Positions 52,204 to 60,604 of a stretch of DNA of 64,000 nucleotides are shown piece after piece. A program made the position numbers and the translations under genes. Source of the DNA: PHAA01 sp022706565 (GTDB lineage: Bacteria > Bacillota > Syntrophomonadia > Syntrophomonadales > Syntrophomonadaceae); NCBI GenBank assembly GCA_040769385.1, contig JAXGLD010000005.1, positions 1 through 64,000 on the forward strand, in the 5' to 3' direction. The stretch's first letter is position 1. Each line of letters begins with the position of its first letter. The notes beneath the pieces are model-generated. The model ran no database searches. It had not been told where the DNA came from and was given only the letters and a program-made list of their open reading frames with translations.

Positions 52204-53589
52204 ATGGAGAAAATAACGCAGCGCAAAATGGTCACGATCGCTATGATGGCGTCGATATTGTTGGTTGCTTTAGATACAACTATAATTACCACCGCCATGC
52301 CTCGCATCGTTGAGCAATTTGGTGGCTTGCACCTTATCAGTTGGGTTTTCGCAATTTATCTGCTTACTTCATCTGTAACTACCCCGATTTACGGAAAGCT
52401 TGCCGATTTATTCGGGAGGAAATCCATTTTCATCTTTGGCGTGGTGCTTTTCACTTTTGGTTCGGCGGTATCCGGAATGGCTCAGAACATGCATCAACTC
52501 ATTTTGTTCCGTGGATTTCAAGGGCTTGGGGCCGGTGCTGTAACTCCATTAACTTTCACTATTATCGGAGATCTCTATACGGGCGAAGAGCGAGCCAGGA
52601 TGCAGGGATTATTCAGCTCGGTTTGGGGTATTGCCGGTTTACTCGGTCCTTTAGTAGGAGGATTGTTTGTAGATATCATTTCATGGCGTTGGATTTTTTA
52701 TATTAACGTCCCAGTCGGGATTGCTGCTATTCTACTGGTATCAGGCTTTCTGCATGAGACAACCATCGAAAAGACCAAGAAATACATTGACTATTGGGGA
52801 ACGGCCTTCTTCACTGTTTCGATGAGTTCACTTCTATTTGCTTTAATCAGCGGAGGCCAATCGTATCCATGGAATTCAGCTGTGATAATCCTCTTGTTTT
52901 CAGTAGCTGTCGTCTTTTTAATCGCGTTTCTTATTGTTGAATCCAAGGTGGAAGAGCCCCTGCTTCCATTAAAACTGTTTAACATACCTGTTATTGCCGT
53001 ATCTAATGCAGTCGGGTTTGTAGCCAGCGTGGTGTTGATTGGAGTTAGTGTTTATTTGCCCATCTGGATACAGACTGTACTCGGTCATAGCGCAACCGCA
53101 TCGGGACTGACACTCTTGCCCATGTCCTTGGCCTGGACACTTGCGGCAACTTTGGCGGGACGATTTATGTACGATATCGGATCCAAAACCACCGCTGTAT
53201 TTGGAGCAGTGCTGATTATGGCGGGTTCAGCCTGGTTATTGTTTGTCAATCTTGAATCCCCGTATTGGTTTTTGTCAGGGGTGATGATAGTTATTGGTCT
53301 TGGTATGGGGTGCTCTTTTACACCATTAACTGTATTGATCCAATCGGCGGTTGGCTGGAATTTGCGCGGGGCCGCAACTGGTTCTATTACATTTACACGG
53401 ACACTTGGGCAAGCAGTAGGTATTGCTCTCCTGGGAACTGCATTCAACAATAATTTAAATCAAGGCGGCATAGCCCAGGGGGTGCACGTGGTGTTTATCG
53501 TGCTATTCGCAGCTTCCATTGCTACTTTGCTGATAAGCACTATACTCCCATCGCACAACAGTGTGATGACTAGAGGTAGTGAATCTTGA
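52204..53589 (+). CDS. MFS multidrug exporter, DHA2 (EmrB/QacA-like) type
   Basis: The 461-residue protein has about 14 membrane helices and the DHA2 signatures: LDTTIITTAMPRI (motif D1), GKLADLFGRKSIF (motif A), LILFRGFQGLGAGAVTPL (motif B) and GPLVGGLFVDIISWRWIFYINVPVG (motif C). It exports drugs or other lipophilic compounds by proton antiport. The start ATG 52204 lies after AAGGAAACTACC. It has no adjacent regulator; family B repeats flank it on both sides. Confidence 0.9.
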   Translation: MEKITQRKMVTIAMMASILLVALDTTIITTAMPRIVEQFGGLHLISWVFAIYLLTSSVTTPIYGKLADLFGRKSIFIFGVVLFTFGSAVSGMAQNMHQLILFRGFQGLGAGAVTPLTFTIIGDLYTGEERARMQGLFSSVWGIAGLLGPLVGGLFVDIISWRWIFYINVPVGIAAILLVSGFLHETTIEKTKKYIDYWGTAFFTVSMSSLLFALISGGQSYPWNSAVIILLFSVAVVFLIAFLIVESKVEEPLLPLKLFNIPVIAVSNAVGFVASVVLIGVSVYLPIWIQTVLGHSATASGLTLLPMSLAWTLAATLAGRFMYDIGSKTTAVFGAVLIMAGSAWLLFVNLESPYWFLSGVMIVIGLGMGCSFTPLTVLIQSAVGWNLRGAATGSITFTRTLGQAVGIALLGTAFNNNLNQGGIAQGVHVVFIVLFAASIATLLISTILPSHNSVMTRGSES

Positions 53590-53591
53590 TG

Positions 53592-53718
53592 GTTGTCAGG
53601 GGGACGTGGTGTCAGGGGGACGGGGTTGTTGACACCTCGCTTATGACAAGATAATTAAGAATTAGAAAACCCAGGCTATCTCGTAATAGACCTGGGTTGT
53701 TTTTTTATGGCTAACCTA
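53592..53718. repeat. Family B repeat, copy B2
   Basis: The copy contains GTTGTCAGGGGGACG, GTGTCAGGGGGACGGGG, TTGACACCTCGC, the shared AGATAATTAAGAATTAG tail, and a terminator stem (AACCCAGG/CCTGGGTT) with seven T, then ATGGCTAACCTA shared with B3. It starts three bases after the MFS stop. Confidence 0.88.
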
Positions 53719-53729
53719 ATATTAAGAGG

Positions 53730-54143
53730 CTATCGTCTGCAGGATACTCGCCTGTTTACTATGATAACGCTATCATCAAGAATTCCCGAAGCTCTAAGGG
53801 TTGCCCTGCCAGGGCGCCTGATCGTCAATATTGCAGTGCGACGACGTCTAGGGCTTCGCCTCGCTGACAGAGTTATTGTAGCGCCGGTTGTGGTTACGCC
53901 ACTCCTCCGGTTGGTTACTCTGGCATTGCGGAATACTGCGTTTACAGATCGGGTATTTCCCGATCGGGACGCGACTAGCCTGCTAGGTCTGGTTGACCGA
54001 AACGAGTATTCAATTTCCCTTCTATTAATTACTGCCTCAATCTCACCTCTAATTGACCCTGAAGGTCCAGGGCAACTGACTACCGCACGGAACTCAGCAT
54101 CGTTACGGCCATCAATATCGCCGCGGACAATTACATCAGCCAT
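53730..54143 (-). CDS. Lysine-free, arginine-rich small protein
   Basis: The 137-residue product contains 29 Arg and no Lys, and net charge of about +18. It also lacks Gln, His and Trp as far as I can read. It begins MADVIVRGDIDGRNDAEFRA and is rich in short beta-like runs (RRRRTAILTIRRPGRATLRA). ATG 54143 is 7 nt after AGAGGTGAT, a good ribosome site. No family is recognised. It might bind nucleic acid or polyanions, or form a beta-rich assembly. A competing plus-strand frame over the same bases lacks a ribosome site. Confidence 0.65.
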   Translation of the reverse strand: MADVIVRGDIDGRNDAEFRAVVSCPGPSGSIRGEIEAVINRREIEYSFRSTRPSRLVASRSGNTRSVNAVFRNARVTNRRSGVTTTGATITLSARRSPRRRRTAILTIRRPGRATLRASGILDDSVIIVNRRVSCRR

Positions 54144-54290
54144 CAATATCACCTCTTTCCTAGTAATGGATGCAATATGACTCAATAACATACTATTAAA
54201 TTGGTGAAAGAGTGTTACTGTACCAGTAAATAGCAGCATGGGCTATCATTCCGGTCAATGAGGGCCATGTGTCCTGAATTCCTTCTCGTC

Positions 54291-55172
54291 CTACAAATAG
54301 TATTTGCCGATAATTATATCTGTGGCAGAGCCCCCGAATAGAATCTTGTTGTTATCCTCGGTTAGTTTTACAGTATTGAACTCGATGTCGGCGCCGCCCT
54401 GTTCAAGGGAAATATCGTTACCTTTCCAAATGCCGTTTTTCAGCATATAGTAGCCAAAAGCACTATTCCCAGACCCGGTTGCCGGGTCTTCCAAATATCC
54501 ATACTTAGGTGCGAATACTCTCGTGTGGGCGATGTGTTCATGGCTTTTCGTTTCTAGTGAAAAAATCAGTATTATATCTACTTTATTATCCAGGCAAAAT
54601 TCTTTTAGGCTTTGCTCGTCGGGAAAAACATTGATTTCATCTACAAGCGTAACAATAGGCACTATTAATGTTGCTAGTCCTGCATCTATTAAATCTATTG
54701 GATACTGTTTAGATATCTTGTCTGCAGCTAACCCCAAATTTAGCGCGACTATCTCCGGGGATAATTCGGTTTTGATAAATGCTGGTTCCGGTGCAGTTAT
54801 AAAGACCGCATCATGCTCAAGAATTCTATTGTACACAGTCAATGTGCCTTTGCGGTTGGTATGAATGATTATTTCACTAGCGTTTAATAAACTCGGTGTG
54901 CTTTTAATAAGGCTGTACATACAGGCAATTGTCCCATGTCCGCAAAAATCGACTTCACCCTCGGAGGAATAGTAGACCAGGTCAAACCCCGATTGCTGAG
55001 ATCTAGCGCAATATACTACTTCGGAAACAAATCCTTTATGCTGCTTGGCGATTCCTAACATCTCATCGTGTGATAGTGTCTGACCATCTTCTAAATAAAT
55101 ACAAGCTGCGGGATTGCCTAACGACCTGCCAGATGTAAAAGCATTTACTTTTTTATAATTTACTTCTCTCAT
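54291..55172 (-). CDS. PhzF-family isomerase/epimerase
   Basis: The 293-residue protein has the PhzF fold: VNAFTSGRSLGNPAACIYLEDG, a FVSEVVYC segment with the catalytic Glu, and the glycine-rich EDPATGSGNSAFGYYML. GHGTIACMYSLIKS also matches. PhzF proteins isomerise or epimerise small acids; most are not in phenazine synthesis, and no other phenazine gene is here, so the substrate is unknown. ATG 55172 is supported by the family start. Confidence 0.88.
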   Translation of the reverse strand: MREVNYKKVNAFTSGRSLGNPAACIYLEDGQTLSHDEMLGIAKQHKGFVSEVVYCARSQQSGFDLVYYSSEGEVDFCGHGTIACMYSLIKSTPSLLNASEIIIHTNRKGTLTVYNRILEHDAVFITAPEPAFIKTELSPEIVALNLGLAADKISKQYPIDLIDAGLATLIVPIVTLVDEINVFPDEQSLKEFCLDNKVDIILIFSLETKSHEHIAHTRVFAPKYGYLEDPATGSGNSAFGYYMLKNGIWKGNDISLEQGGADIEFNTVKLTEDNNKILFGGSATDIIIGKYYL

Positions 55173-55242
55173 AACAACTCCGTTTCTACTCAGGTTTCAA
55201 ACGCAAAAGACTAGACTCGGTATTTATACCAGAGGAAAGAGA

Positions 55243-55712
55243 TCATAAGACACAAATTGCCTCAAGCCAATTTGTGTCCTCTTCCGGTATAATAGCACCG
55301 TTTACAGCAATGCCAGGCAGAATTCTGGATTTAGAACATTCTTTAGCTATATCATTTTCAATTTGGCCAAATCCACCGCCGCCATGAGGGCAAAAGGGAA
55401 TTACTGTTTTGCCCGCAAAATCATGTTGTCTAAGGAAGCTCAACACTGGCGGGGCTATTGTTTTAAACCAGTTAGGCGTACCTATAAATATTGTCCGGTA
55501 TTCATCAATTGACTCGTTTCCAAATATTAGCTTAGGACAAAATCCTCGAGTAATTTGATTTCTTACTTCTTTACAGCAGTATTATAGTCAAAGGAATAAT
55601 TGTTCTCCGGAATTAATTCTCTTAAAGTACCACCTGTCTGTTTTGCTATTTCTAATGCTAAATTCTTTGTGTTATGGAAAAGCGAATAATAAACAATCAA
55701 TATATCGTTCAT
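55243..55712 (-). pseudogene. Flavodoxin, frameshifted
   Basis: The first part reads MNDILIVYYSLFHNTKNLALEIAKQTGGTLRELIPENNYSFDYNTAV then stops at 55565-55563. The next frame continues VRNQITRGFCPKLIFGNESIDEYRTIFIGTPNWFKTIAPPVLSFLRQ, then FCPHGGGGFGQIENDI to 55243. Restoring one base near 55567 joins both into one flavodoxin of about 155 residues. Either the gene is broken or the assembly has a one-base error. The flavodoxin would be an FMN electron carrier. Confidence 0.8.
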
Positions 55713-55754
55713 GGTTGCTATATCCCTTTTTTTATCAATAGATGGTAGATAATC

Positions 55755-55786
55755 TGGTGGAGGCGGGGAGGGGCGAACCCCCGTCC
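55755..55786 (-). other. 3'-end fragment resembling tmRNA (possible att scar)
   Basis: Read on the minus strand, this ends in GCCTCCACCA, preceded by GGACGGGGGTTCG and CCCCTCCCC, i.e. the T arm and acceptor 3' strand of a tRNA-like molecule, most like tmRNA. No 5' half or tag region lies upstream, where the DJ-1/PfpI gene is found. A tRNA or tmRNA 3' end alone is a typical scar of site-specific integration. Confidence 0.55.
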
Positions 55787-55841
55787 CCTTCATTGCGAAT
55801 TCGAAGCAATGAAGCCCTCTTATTCCGATATCAAACGGCAA

Positions 55842-56474
55842 TTACATTCTACCGATAGATTCCATGAGGGCAATAAAGTATTTCCCTTCACCAGTTTTAT
55901 AGAGCTGATACCAAGCTTCAAGGGTTGGTGTCTCAAATACATCTAGAACTCTCAATACTTCGTAAGTAAACTCAATTGGAGCAATACCTGATGCAGTAAC
56001 AAGTCCTCCGTCAGTGACAGCCAGCTTTTGGCAGTATTTATCTTCACCCGTATAGTTGTTGGTGATTGCTTTAAGATAGTCGAGATTATTACTCGTATGA
56101 TACCGGTTATTTAAAAAGCCAGCCTGGGCCAATCCTATAGTAGCTCCGCAGATACCCGCTACCACTAATCCTCTCGCAAGAAACTCTTCTGCTTTGGCAA
56201 ATATACCAGTATGGATTGGCTCCAACCAGGTTTCGCCACCAGGCAGAATAAGCACCGCTGAATTATCAGGATGGCAATCCTTCAATGTACAATCGGGTAT
56301 AATGCGTAGTCCACCCATGGTTACAACCGGCTCATCAGTCAGGGCTACCGTCTTGACCTCGTAGGGAGCCCGGTCATGCTTGAAATAACGTCCGGTTCTG
56401 AGTTCAGCCATTAGAAAAGCGGGTTCCCAATCAGCCATGGTATCAAATACATACAGATATGCAGTATCGCTCAT
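55842..56474 (-). CDS. DJ-1/PfpI-family protein
   Basis: The 210-residue protein has the DJ-1/PfpI nucleophile elbow in VVAGICGATIGLA (Cys109) and the family's ILPGGETW motif. It resembles type 1 glutamine amidotransferase-like proteins of Firmicutes (YdeA-like) of similar length. Its substrate is unknown; chaperone, glyoxalase and peptidase functions have been claimed for relatives. ATG 56474 follows GGAGGG. It is followed by the tmRNA-like fragment and the broken flavodoxin. Confidence 0.88.
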   Translation of the reverse strand: MSDTAYLYVFDTMADWEPAFLMAELRTGRYFKHDRAPYEVKTVALTDEPVVTMGGLRIIPDCTLKDCHPDNSAVLILPGGETWLEPIHTGIFAKAEEFLARGLVVAGICGATIGLAQAGFLNNRYHTSNNLDYLKAITNNYTGEDKYCQKLAVTDGGLVTASGIAPIEFTYEVLRVLDVFETPTLEAWYQLYKTGEGKYFIALMESIGRM

Positions 56475-56582
56475 AAGCCCTCCTAATTCTGACTAGTTGT
56501 CAGTATTCCTTAAGTAATATCTAATATGAATTATACCATTCAGTCTAATATTTGCGCTTTCCAGCCATTCTACAACCACCGA

Positions 56583-56693
56583 GTTGTCAGGGGGACGGGG
56601 TTGTTGACACCTCGCTTTTGGCAAGATAATTAAGAATCGGAAAACCCAGGCTATCTCGCAATAGACCTGGGTTGTTTTTTTATGGCTAACCTA
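56583..56693. repeat. Family B repeat, copy B3
   Basis: GTTGTCAGGGGGACGGGG, TTGTTGACACCTCGC, the shared tail and the terminator stem (AACCCAGG/CCTGGGTT with T-run), ending ATGGCTAACCTA. It lies between the divergent DJ-1 and QueG-like genes. Confidence 0.9.
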
Positions 56694-56882
56694 CATTAAA
56701 ATGATACAAATGCACACCCCCCAAGCAATCTTTTAACGATTTCAGGATGGGGGTATGTATATTCTATTATTTGTTACAATTAATGTAAGATTTAGAAGTC
56801 TTATTTTGATTACGGTATATCACGGGAGGAACGAATCTGATTAAGGAACTAGAGGAAGCTTATTAAGGAGGGAGAATTTACT

Positions 56883-58130
56883 ATGTCCCTTAGCCAAAAG
56901 ATAAAGAATTATGCCCTGAGTTTGGGATATGACTACGTTGGGATAATCGATGCCGAAGGTTTCCCCGAGCATTTAGAGAATCTACAAGAACGATACGGAA
57001 TGTACCAATTTGGCATTGAAGGACCACTGCGACTTATGCAAGCTGCTGACACAAAGATGCAGATGCCAACTGCCAAGTCAATTATTGTTGTTGCCATGGA
57101 TTATTATAAGGAAGCTATGCCGGAGGAACTCTCCAAGATTTTAGGACGCTATTACATCAGCCGTGCCCAACCTTCAAGCGCTTATAGCCCTATTAATCAA
57201 CACCGGCGCAAGTTGATGAGGGAGTTCCTGGAATTCTGCGGATGTACAGTAGGGGATAAGGTAGCGGTTCCGGAACGTCAGGCGGCTGTCCGTGCTGGCA
57301 TTGGCAATTACGGAAAGAACGGTTTTGTGTACGGGCAAAACAGCGGAAGCTACTTAATCCTTAGTTCCTTCGTGGTTGACTTGGAGTTAGATTACGATAA
57401 GCCTGTATATGAAGAGATCTGCCCGGAAAATTGCAGCATTTGTATGAAGTCCTGTCCCACCGGAGCAATTTATGAACCGTATAAGATGAATCCCTGCAAG
57501 TGCATCACTCTTATTAATTTAACCGGCACCGGGAATTTACCTGGCATCCCACAAGTAGTCCCTCACGACTTAAGAGATAAAATAGGAGTGCATATCCATG
57601 GGTGCGATATCTGCCAAGATGTATGCCCGCTTAACAAAATAAAGCATAGCTCTAAATTGCCATTTAACGCTTATCTCGAGAGTCTTGTTCCAGATTTTCA
57701 GCTCACTCGAATAGTCAACATGGATGAAGAAACCTATCAGACACGGATCAGGCCTCTGGTATATAACTATTTCAATAAGCGCCAGCTGCTGCAGCGCAAT
57801 GCTGCTATCGCCCTCGGGAATCTGGATGACCCTTCAACCGTTCCTGACCTGGAATTATCAATTCATAATGAAGAAGAAATTGTACGGGCCTACAGCGCAT
57901 GGGCACTGGGACGTATAGGAGGAAAAGTCCCCTCAGATGAAATCTATGCTTCGGCAGCTAATTACATTGATTGGAATGAGGAAAAGGTCTTACGAGACCA
58001 GGCCGAGCTGATCCTGCAGCGAGCATTATCTGAAGAGAGTTCTGAGTGGGTAATCGCAGAAATCCGGGAAGCGCTTAACTATATACAGGATAACAAATTT
58101 TACAATAGGGTGAATCGTTTGGTCCTGTAA
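56883..58130 (+). CDS. QueG-like 4Fe-4S protein with HEAT-like repeats
   Basis: The 415-residue protein has a QueG-like corrin-binding-type N-terminal domain (GYDYVGIIDAEGF; AAVRAGIGNYGKNG), a double 4Fe-4S domain (CSICMKSCPTGAIYEPYKMNPCKC and CDICQDVCPLNK) and a C-terminal HEAT-like part (NAAIALGNLDDPSTVPDLEL). QueG makes queuosine from epoxyqueuosine in tRNA; related proteins serve as other reductases. The gene is not next to other queuosine genes, so the assignment is to family, not function. GGAGGGAG precedes the ATG. Confidence 0.85.
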   Translation: MSLSQKIKNYALSLGYDYVGIIDAEGFPEHLENLQERYGMYQFGIEGPLRLMQAADTKMQMPTAKSIIVVAMDYYKEAMPEELSKILGRYYISRAQPSSAYSPINQHRRKLMREFLEFCGCTVGDKVAVPERQAAVRAGIGNYGKNGFVYGQNSGSYLILSSFVVDLELDYDKPVYEEICPENCSICMKSCPTGAIYEPYKMNPCKCITLINLTGTGNLPGIPQVVPHDLRDKIGVHIHGCDICQDVCPLNKIKHSSKLPFNAYLESLVPDFQLTRIVNMDEETYQTRIRPLVYNYFNKRQLLQRNAAIALGNLDDPSTVPDLELSIHNEEEIVRAYSAWALGRIGGKVPSDEIYASAANYIDWNEEKVLRDQAELILQRALSEESSEWVIAEIREALNYIQDNKFYNRVNRLVL

Positions 58131-58191
58131 TTGAAGGTCAGGGAAGGCGTTTTGCTGGCTCAACGAGTGGGGCAGGGGGCGTAACAATACC

Positions 58192-58803
58192 TCAGTCGAA
58201 AAGCTGTTGATACTTGATTTGAGCAGGGGTCAGTACTCCGGCGACCTTTTCCTGATATAGACTTTCCAGAGGCTGATCCATCGCCGGTTGCATGCGATAC
58301 AGTTCTTTTACTGGAGGCATGCTGTTTACCAGAGCCACCGATTCACGTGCGAAAGCCTCGATTCGGGGATCATCTTCATCAAGGTGAGCAATTTCCGCCC
58401 AACGCTGACCTGATTCCAATGCCAGTTCATATTGTTGGGGGTGGTTCTTAAAATATTCGGCCAGGATACGAAAGCCCTCCCGGTAATCATCACACCACTG
58501 GAAATCATCCAGGATACCGGACAACCTGCGGTGCTGATCATGAATTTCCGGGCAGGTATTCGAATATCTCTCAATTTGATCTGCCCCCAGTACCTCGGTG
58601 ATCATTTGAAAGGAGGCGGACTCGAAACAGTCTTCATCCAGTAACGGAGCATTGTTACTTAACATAGTATTAATTTTGACTATCCGTTCCTCCAGGGTTT
58701 GTTTCTCGCTGAGTAATTCGCGGCGCAAGGACTGCAGGACTTCCCCCGACGTTCTCTGATTATTCGAAGTGAAGTATAAACCCGGCCCCAAGGGCCTGGT
58801 CAA
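58192..58803 (-). pseudogene. Probable MerR-type regulator, N-terminally truncated
   Basis: The 203-residue frame (start TTG 58803) has SLRRELLSEKQTLEERIVKINTML, which resembles the helix after the DNA-binding domain of MerR-family regulators, and a TipAS-like effector segment (EYFKNHPQQYELALESGQRWAEIA). No winged-helix HTH lies before it; the upstream 60 bp contain the tetR promoter. It may be a decayed regulator or a stand-alone effector-binding protein. Ribosome-site evidence for the TTG start is weak. Confidence 0.5.
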
Positions 58804-58853
58804 ATTATTTCGAATGTCCGTCGTTAATTGTTTTGATAAGCCGATTTATCCAC

Positions 58854-58906
58854 TTGACAACTCATAATACCGGGTGCTAACATTTACCTACCGACCGGTT
58901 GGTAGG
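58854..58906 (+). promoter_or_regulatory. tetR promoter and operator
   Basis: TTGACA (58854-58859) and TAACAT (58878-58883) form a promoter. A 20-bp near-perfect palindrome CCTACCGACCGGTTGGTAGG (58887-58906, 18 of 20 symmetric) lies just downstream and overlaps the ribosome site, so the TetR protein probably represses its own operon. Confidence 0.8.
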
Positions 58907-58922
58907 AGGGGGAGAGCAATTG

Positions 58923-59531
58923 GTGAAATCTACCCATATCTGCTTAAAAGAAACAGCCTTTTCGCTATTTGCCGCCCATGGATATGAGTCGACCACCATG
59001 AGCCAAATCGCGACTGCAGTAGGTATTAAAAAACCGACACTATATTCATACTATGAGTCTAAGGAAGCACTATTTTTATCGATCTTCACAGAAGTAGCGG
59101 AAGAATATCGTCAATATATCGAACAGATCTTGGAAGAAGCTCTACAGATGGAAAGCGCTAAAGATCAACTTTATCATGTCTTCCAAAGATATATTACCTA
59201 TTTTGCTCAAAACCCTGAGCTATCAGCTTTTTGGAATCGCATTCTTATTTTTCCTCCAGCATCGCTAAAAGAGAAACTATTTATTCAAATTAACAATCTG
59301 GAAACTAGCTTGTATGGACAAGTAGCCCAAATTATTCAAGCTGGCATGGACCGCGGAGAGCTACGTCATAGTGTGGTGTTAGATACACTATTTTCGTTTT
59401 ACTGTTTCAGAGAAGGCTTATTGTTGGCGGTATTGTTGAATCCTAATTTCGAACCACGCAAAATTGAAGTGGTTTGGGAAAACATCTGGTACGGAATTGG
59501 AAATCATGGGGGGATCGTACATGAAAAATAA
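58923..59531 (+). CDS. TetR-family transcriptional repressor
   Basis: The 202-residue protein has an N-terminal TetR HTH (ETAFSLFAAHGYESTTMSQIATAVGIKKPTLYSYYESKEALF) and a helical ligand domain. I prefer GTG 58923, after GGAGGGGGAG; TTG 58920 or TTG 58899 are alternatives. The operator at 58887-58906 suggests autorepression. Its end overlaps the start of the acyltransferase gene, so it likely controls that gene. The inducing ligand is unknown. Confidence 0.9.
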   Translation: MKSTHICLKETAFSLFAAHGYESTTMSQIATAVGIKKPTLYSYYESKEALFLSIFTEVAEEYRQYIEQILEEALQMESAKDQLYHVFQRYITYFAQNPELSAFWNRILIFPPASLKEKLFIQINNLETSLYGQVAQIIQAGMDRGELRHSVVLDTLFSFYCFREGLLLAVLLNPNFEPRKIEVVWENIWYGIGNHGGIVHEK

Positions 59532-60588
59532 AAGAGCGCTCAAAGTTATCGAATGTAGAGGGACTCCATTTGAAATCGGCAAACAATATGGTGAAGGTTG
59601 CCGTGATAGTATCCTCAAATCCATAGAAATCAATTTTGGAATACTAACGTCCGGTTACAAGATAAGCCAAGATCAGATTATTGACAGCGCTAAAAAATAT
59701 CTACCTTTGGTAAAAAACTTTGATCCTGAGTTGATTGAAATGATTAAGGGGCAGGCTGAAGGAGCTGGAATTAGCTTTGATCAGGCTTTCGCTTTACGCT
59801 GTACCTTGGAAGTCGGTCCATATTATCCTAAGATTTCCGGATTGTGTACGTCTTTTGCTGTTCGTGGGAAGGCTACCAGAGAAAGCAAAACTATCCTAGG
59901 TCAGAATATAGACTGGTACCCAGGATTCCCGATTGATCTACTAAAAGTTACTCATGAGGATGGATTGACCCAACTGACCATATCCTTAGGTGGTTTTGCC
60001 GAGTATACCTTAAGTTCGACAGGATTGGGAATATGTGCAAATTCGACCATAACTCCGGTTGAAAATTTTCAATTAAATATTCCTGTAGCCTGCTACTTGC
60101 CAAAAGCCATGCGCCAGAAGACCATAGGAGATGCTCTAAGTGTATTGTGTCAAGCCGCTCGGGGTGTTGGCTATTACCACCTAGCCAGTGCGGAGGGTGA
60201 TATAGTGGGTATTGAGAGTGTGTTCGATGACTTTAATATTATTTATCCTGAACGGGACATATTAGTGCACTCCAATCATTATGTAACAGATCGTTTTAAG
60301 AAAGGAGACCTGGCTTACATGGGGATAGCAGACAGCTATCTTCGCTTAGACAGAATAAAGCGCCTCATGGAGATGGAATACGGAGACCTTACCGTGGAAA
60401 AACTGATGGCTATTTTAGCGGATCACAATGACTATCCGCTCTCCATCTGCCGCCATTATGACCGGGGAACCCCTAGACTGTTTAACGCTGAGACCCTGGT
60501 ATCATATATAATGCTTCCGGAGGAACAACGGATCTTCATATCATATGGGCCTCCCTGCCAGAACGAGTATATAGAGTATCGACTATAA
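59521..60588 (+). CDS. C45-family autoproteolytic acyltransferase/hydrolase
   Basis: The 355-residue protein belongs to the acyl-CoA:6-aminopenicillanic-acid acyltransferase family (Ntn hydrolases): CRGTPFEIGKQYGE at the start and SGLCTSFAVRG with the likely nucleophile Cys109, preceded by a stretch that would be the autoproteolytic site. FAEYTLSSTGLGICANSTIT is also characteristic. Bacterial members cleave or transfer acyl groups on amides; the substrate is unknown. ATG 59521 overlaps the TetR stop and follows GGGGGG. It may be TetR controlled. A truncated recombinase begins about 17 bp after its stop. Confidence 0.88.
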   Translation: MKNKRALKVIECRGTPFEIGKQYGEGCRDSILKSIEINFGILTSGYKISQDQIIDSAKKYLPLVKNFDPELIEMIKGQAEGAGISFDQAFALRCTLEVGPYYPKISGLCTSFAVRGKATRESKTILGQNIDWYPGFPIDLLKVTHEDGLTQLTISLGGFAEYTLSSTGLGICANSTITPVENFQLNIPVACYLPKAMRQKTIGDALSVLCQAARGVGYYHLASAEGDIVGIESVFDDFNIIYPERDILVHSNHYVTDRFKKGDLAYMGIADSYLRLDRIKRLMEMEYGDLTVEKLMAILADHNDYPLSICRHYDRGTPRLFNAETLVSYIMLPEEQRIFISYGPPCQNEYIEYRL

Positions 60589-60604
60589 CCTGCATTCCTG
60601 ACAC

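Noticed and set aside
53707..54180. Plus-strand frame of 157 residues over the Arg-rich gene
   Set aside because: It starts in the family B repeat tail and has no ribosome site; the minus-strand gene has a good one.
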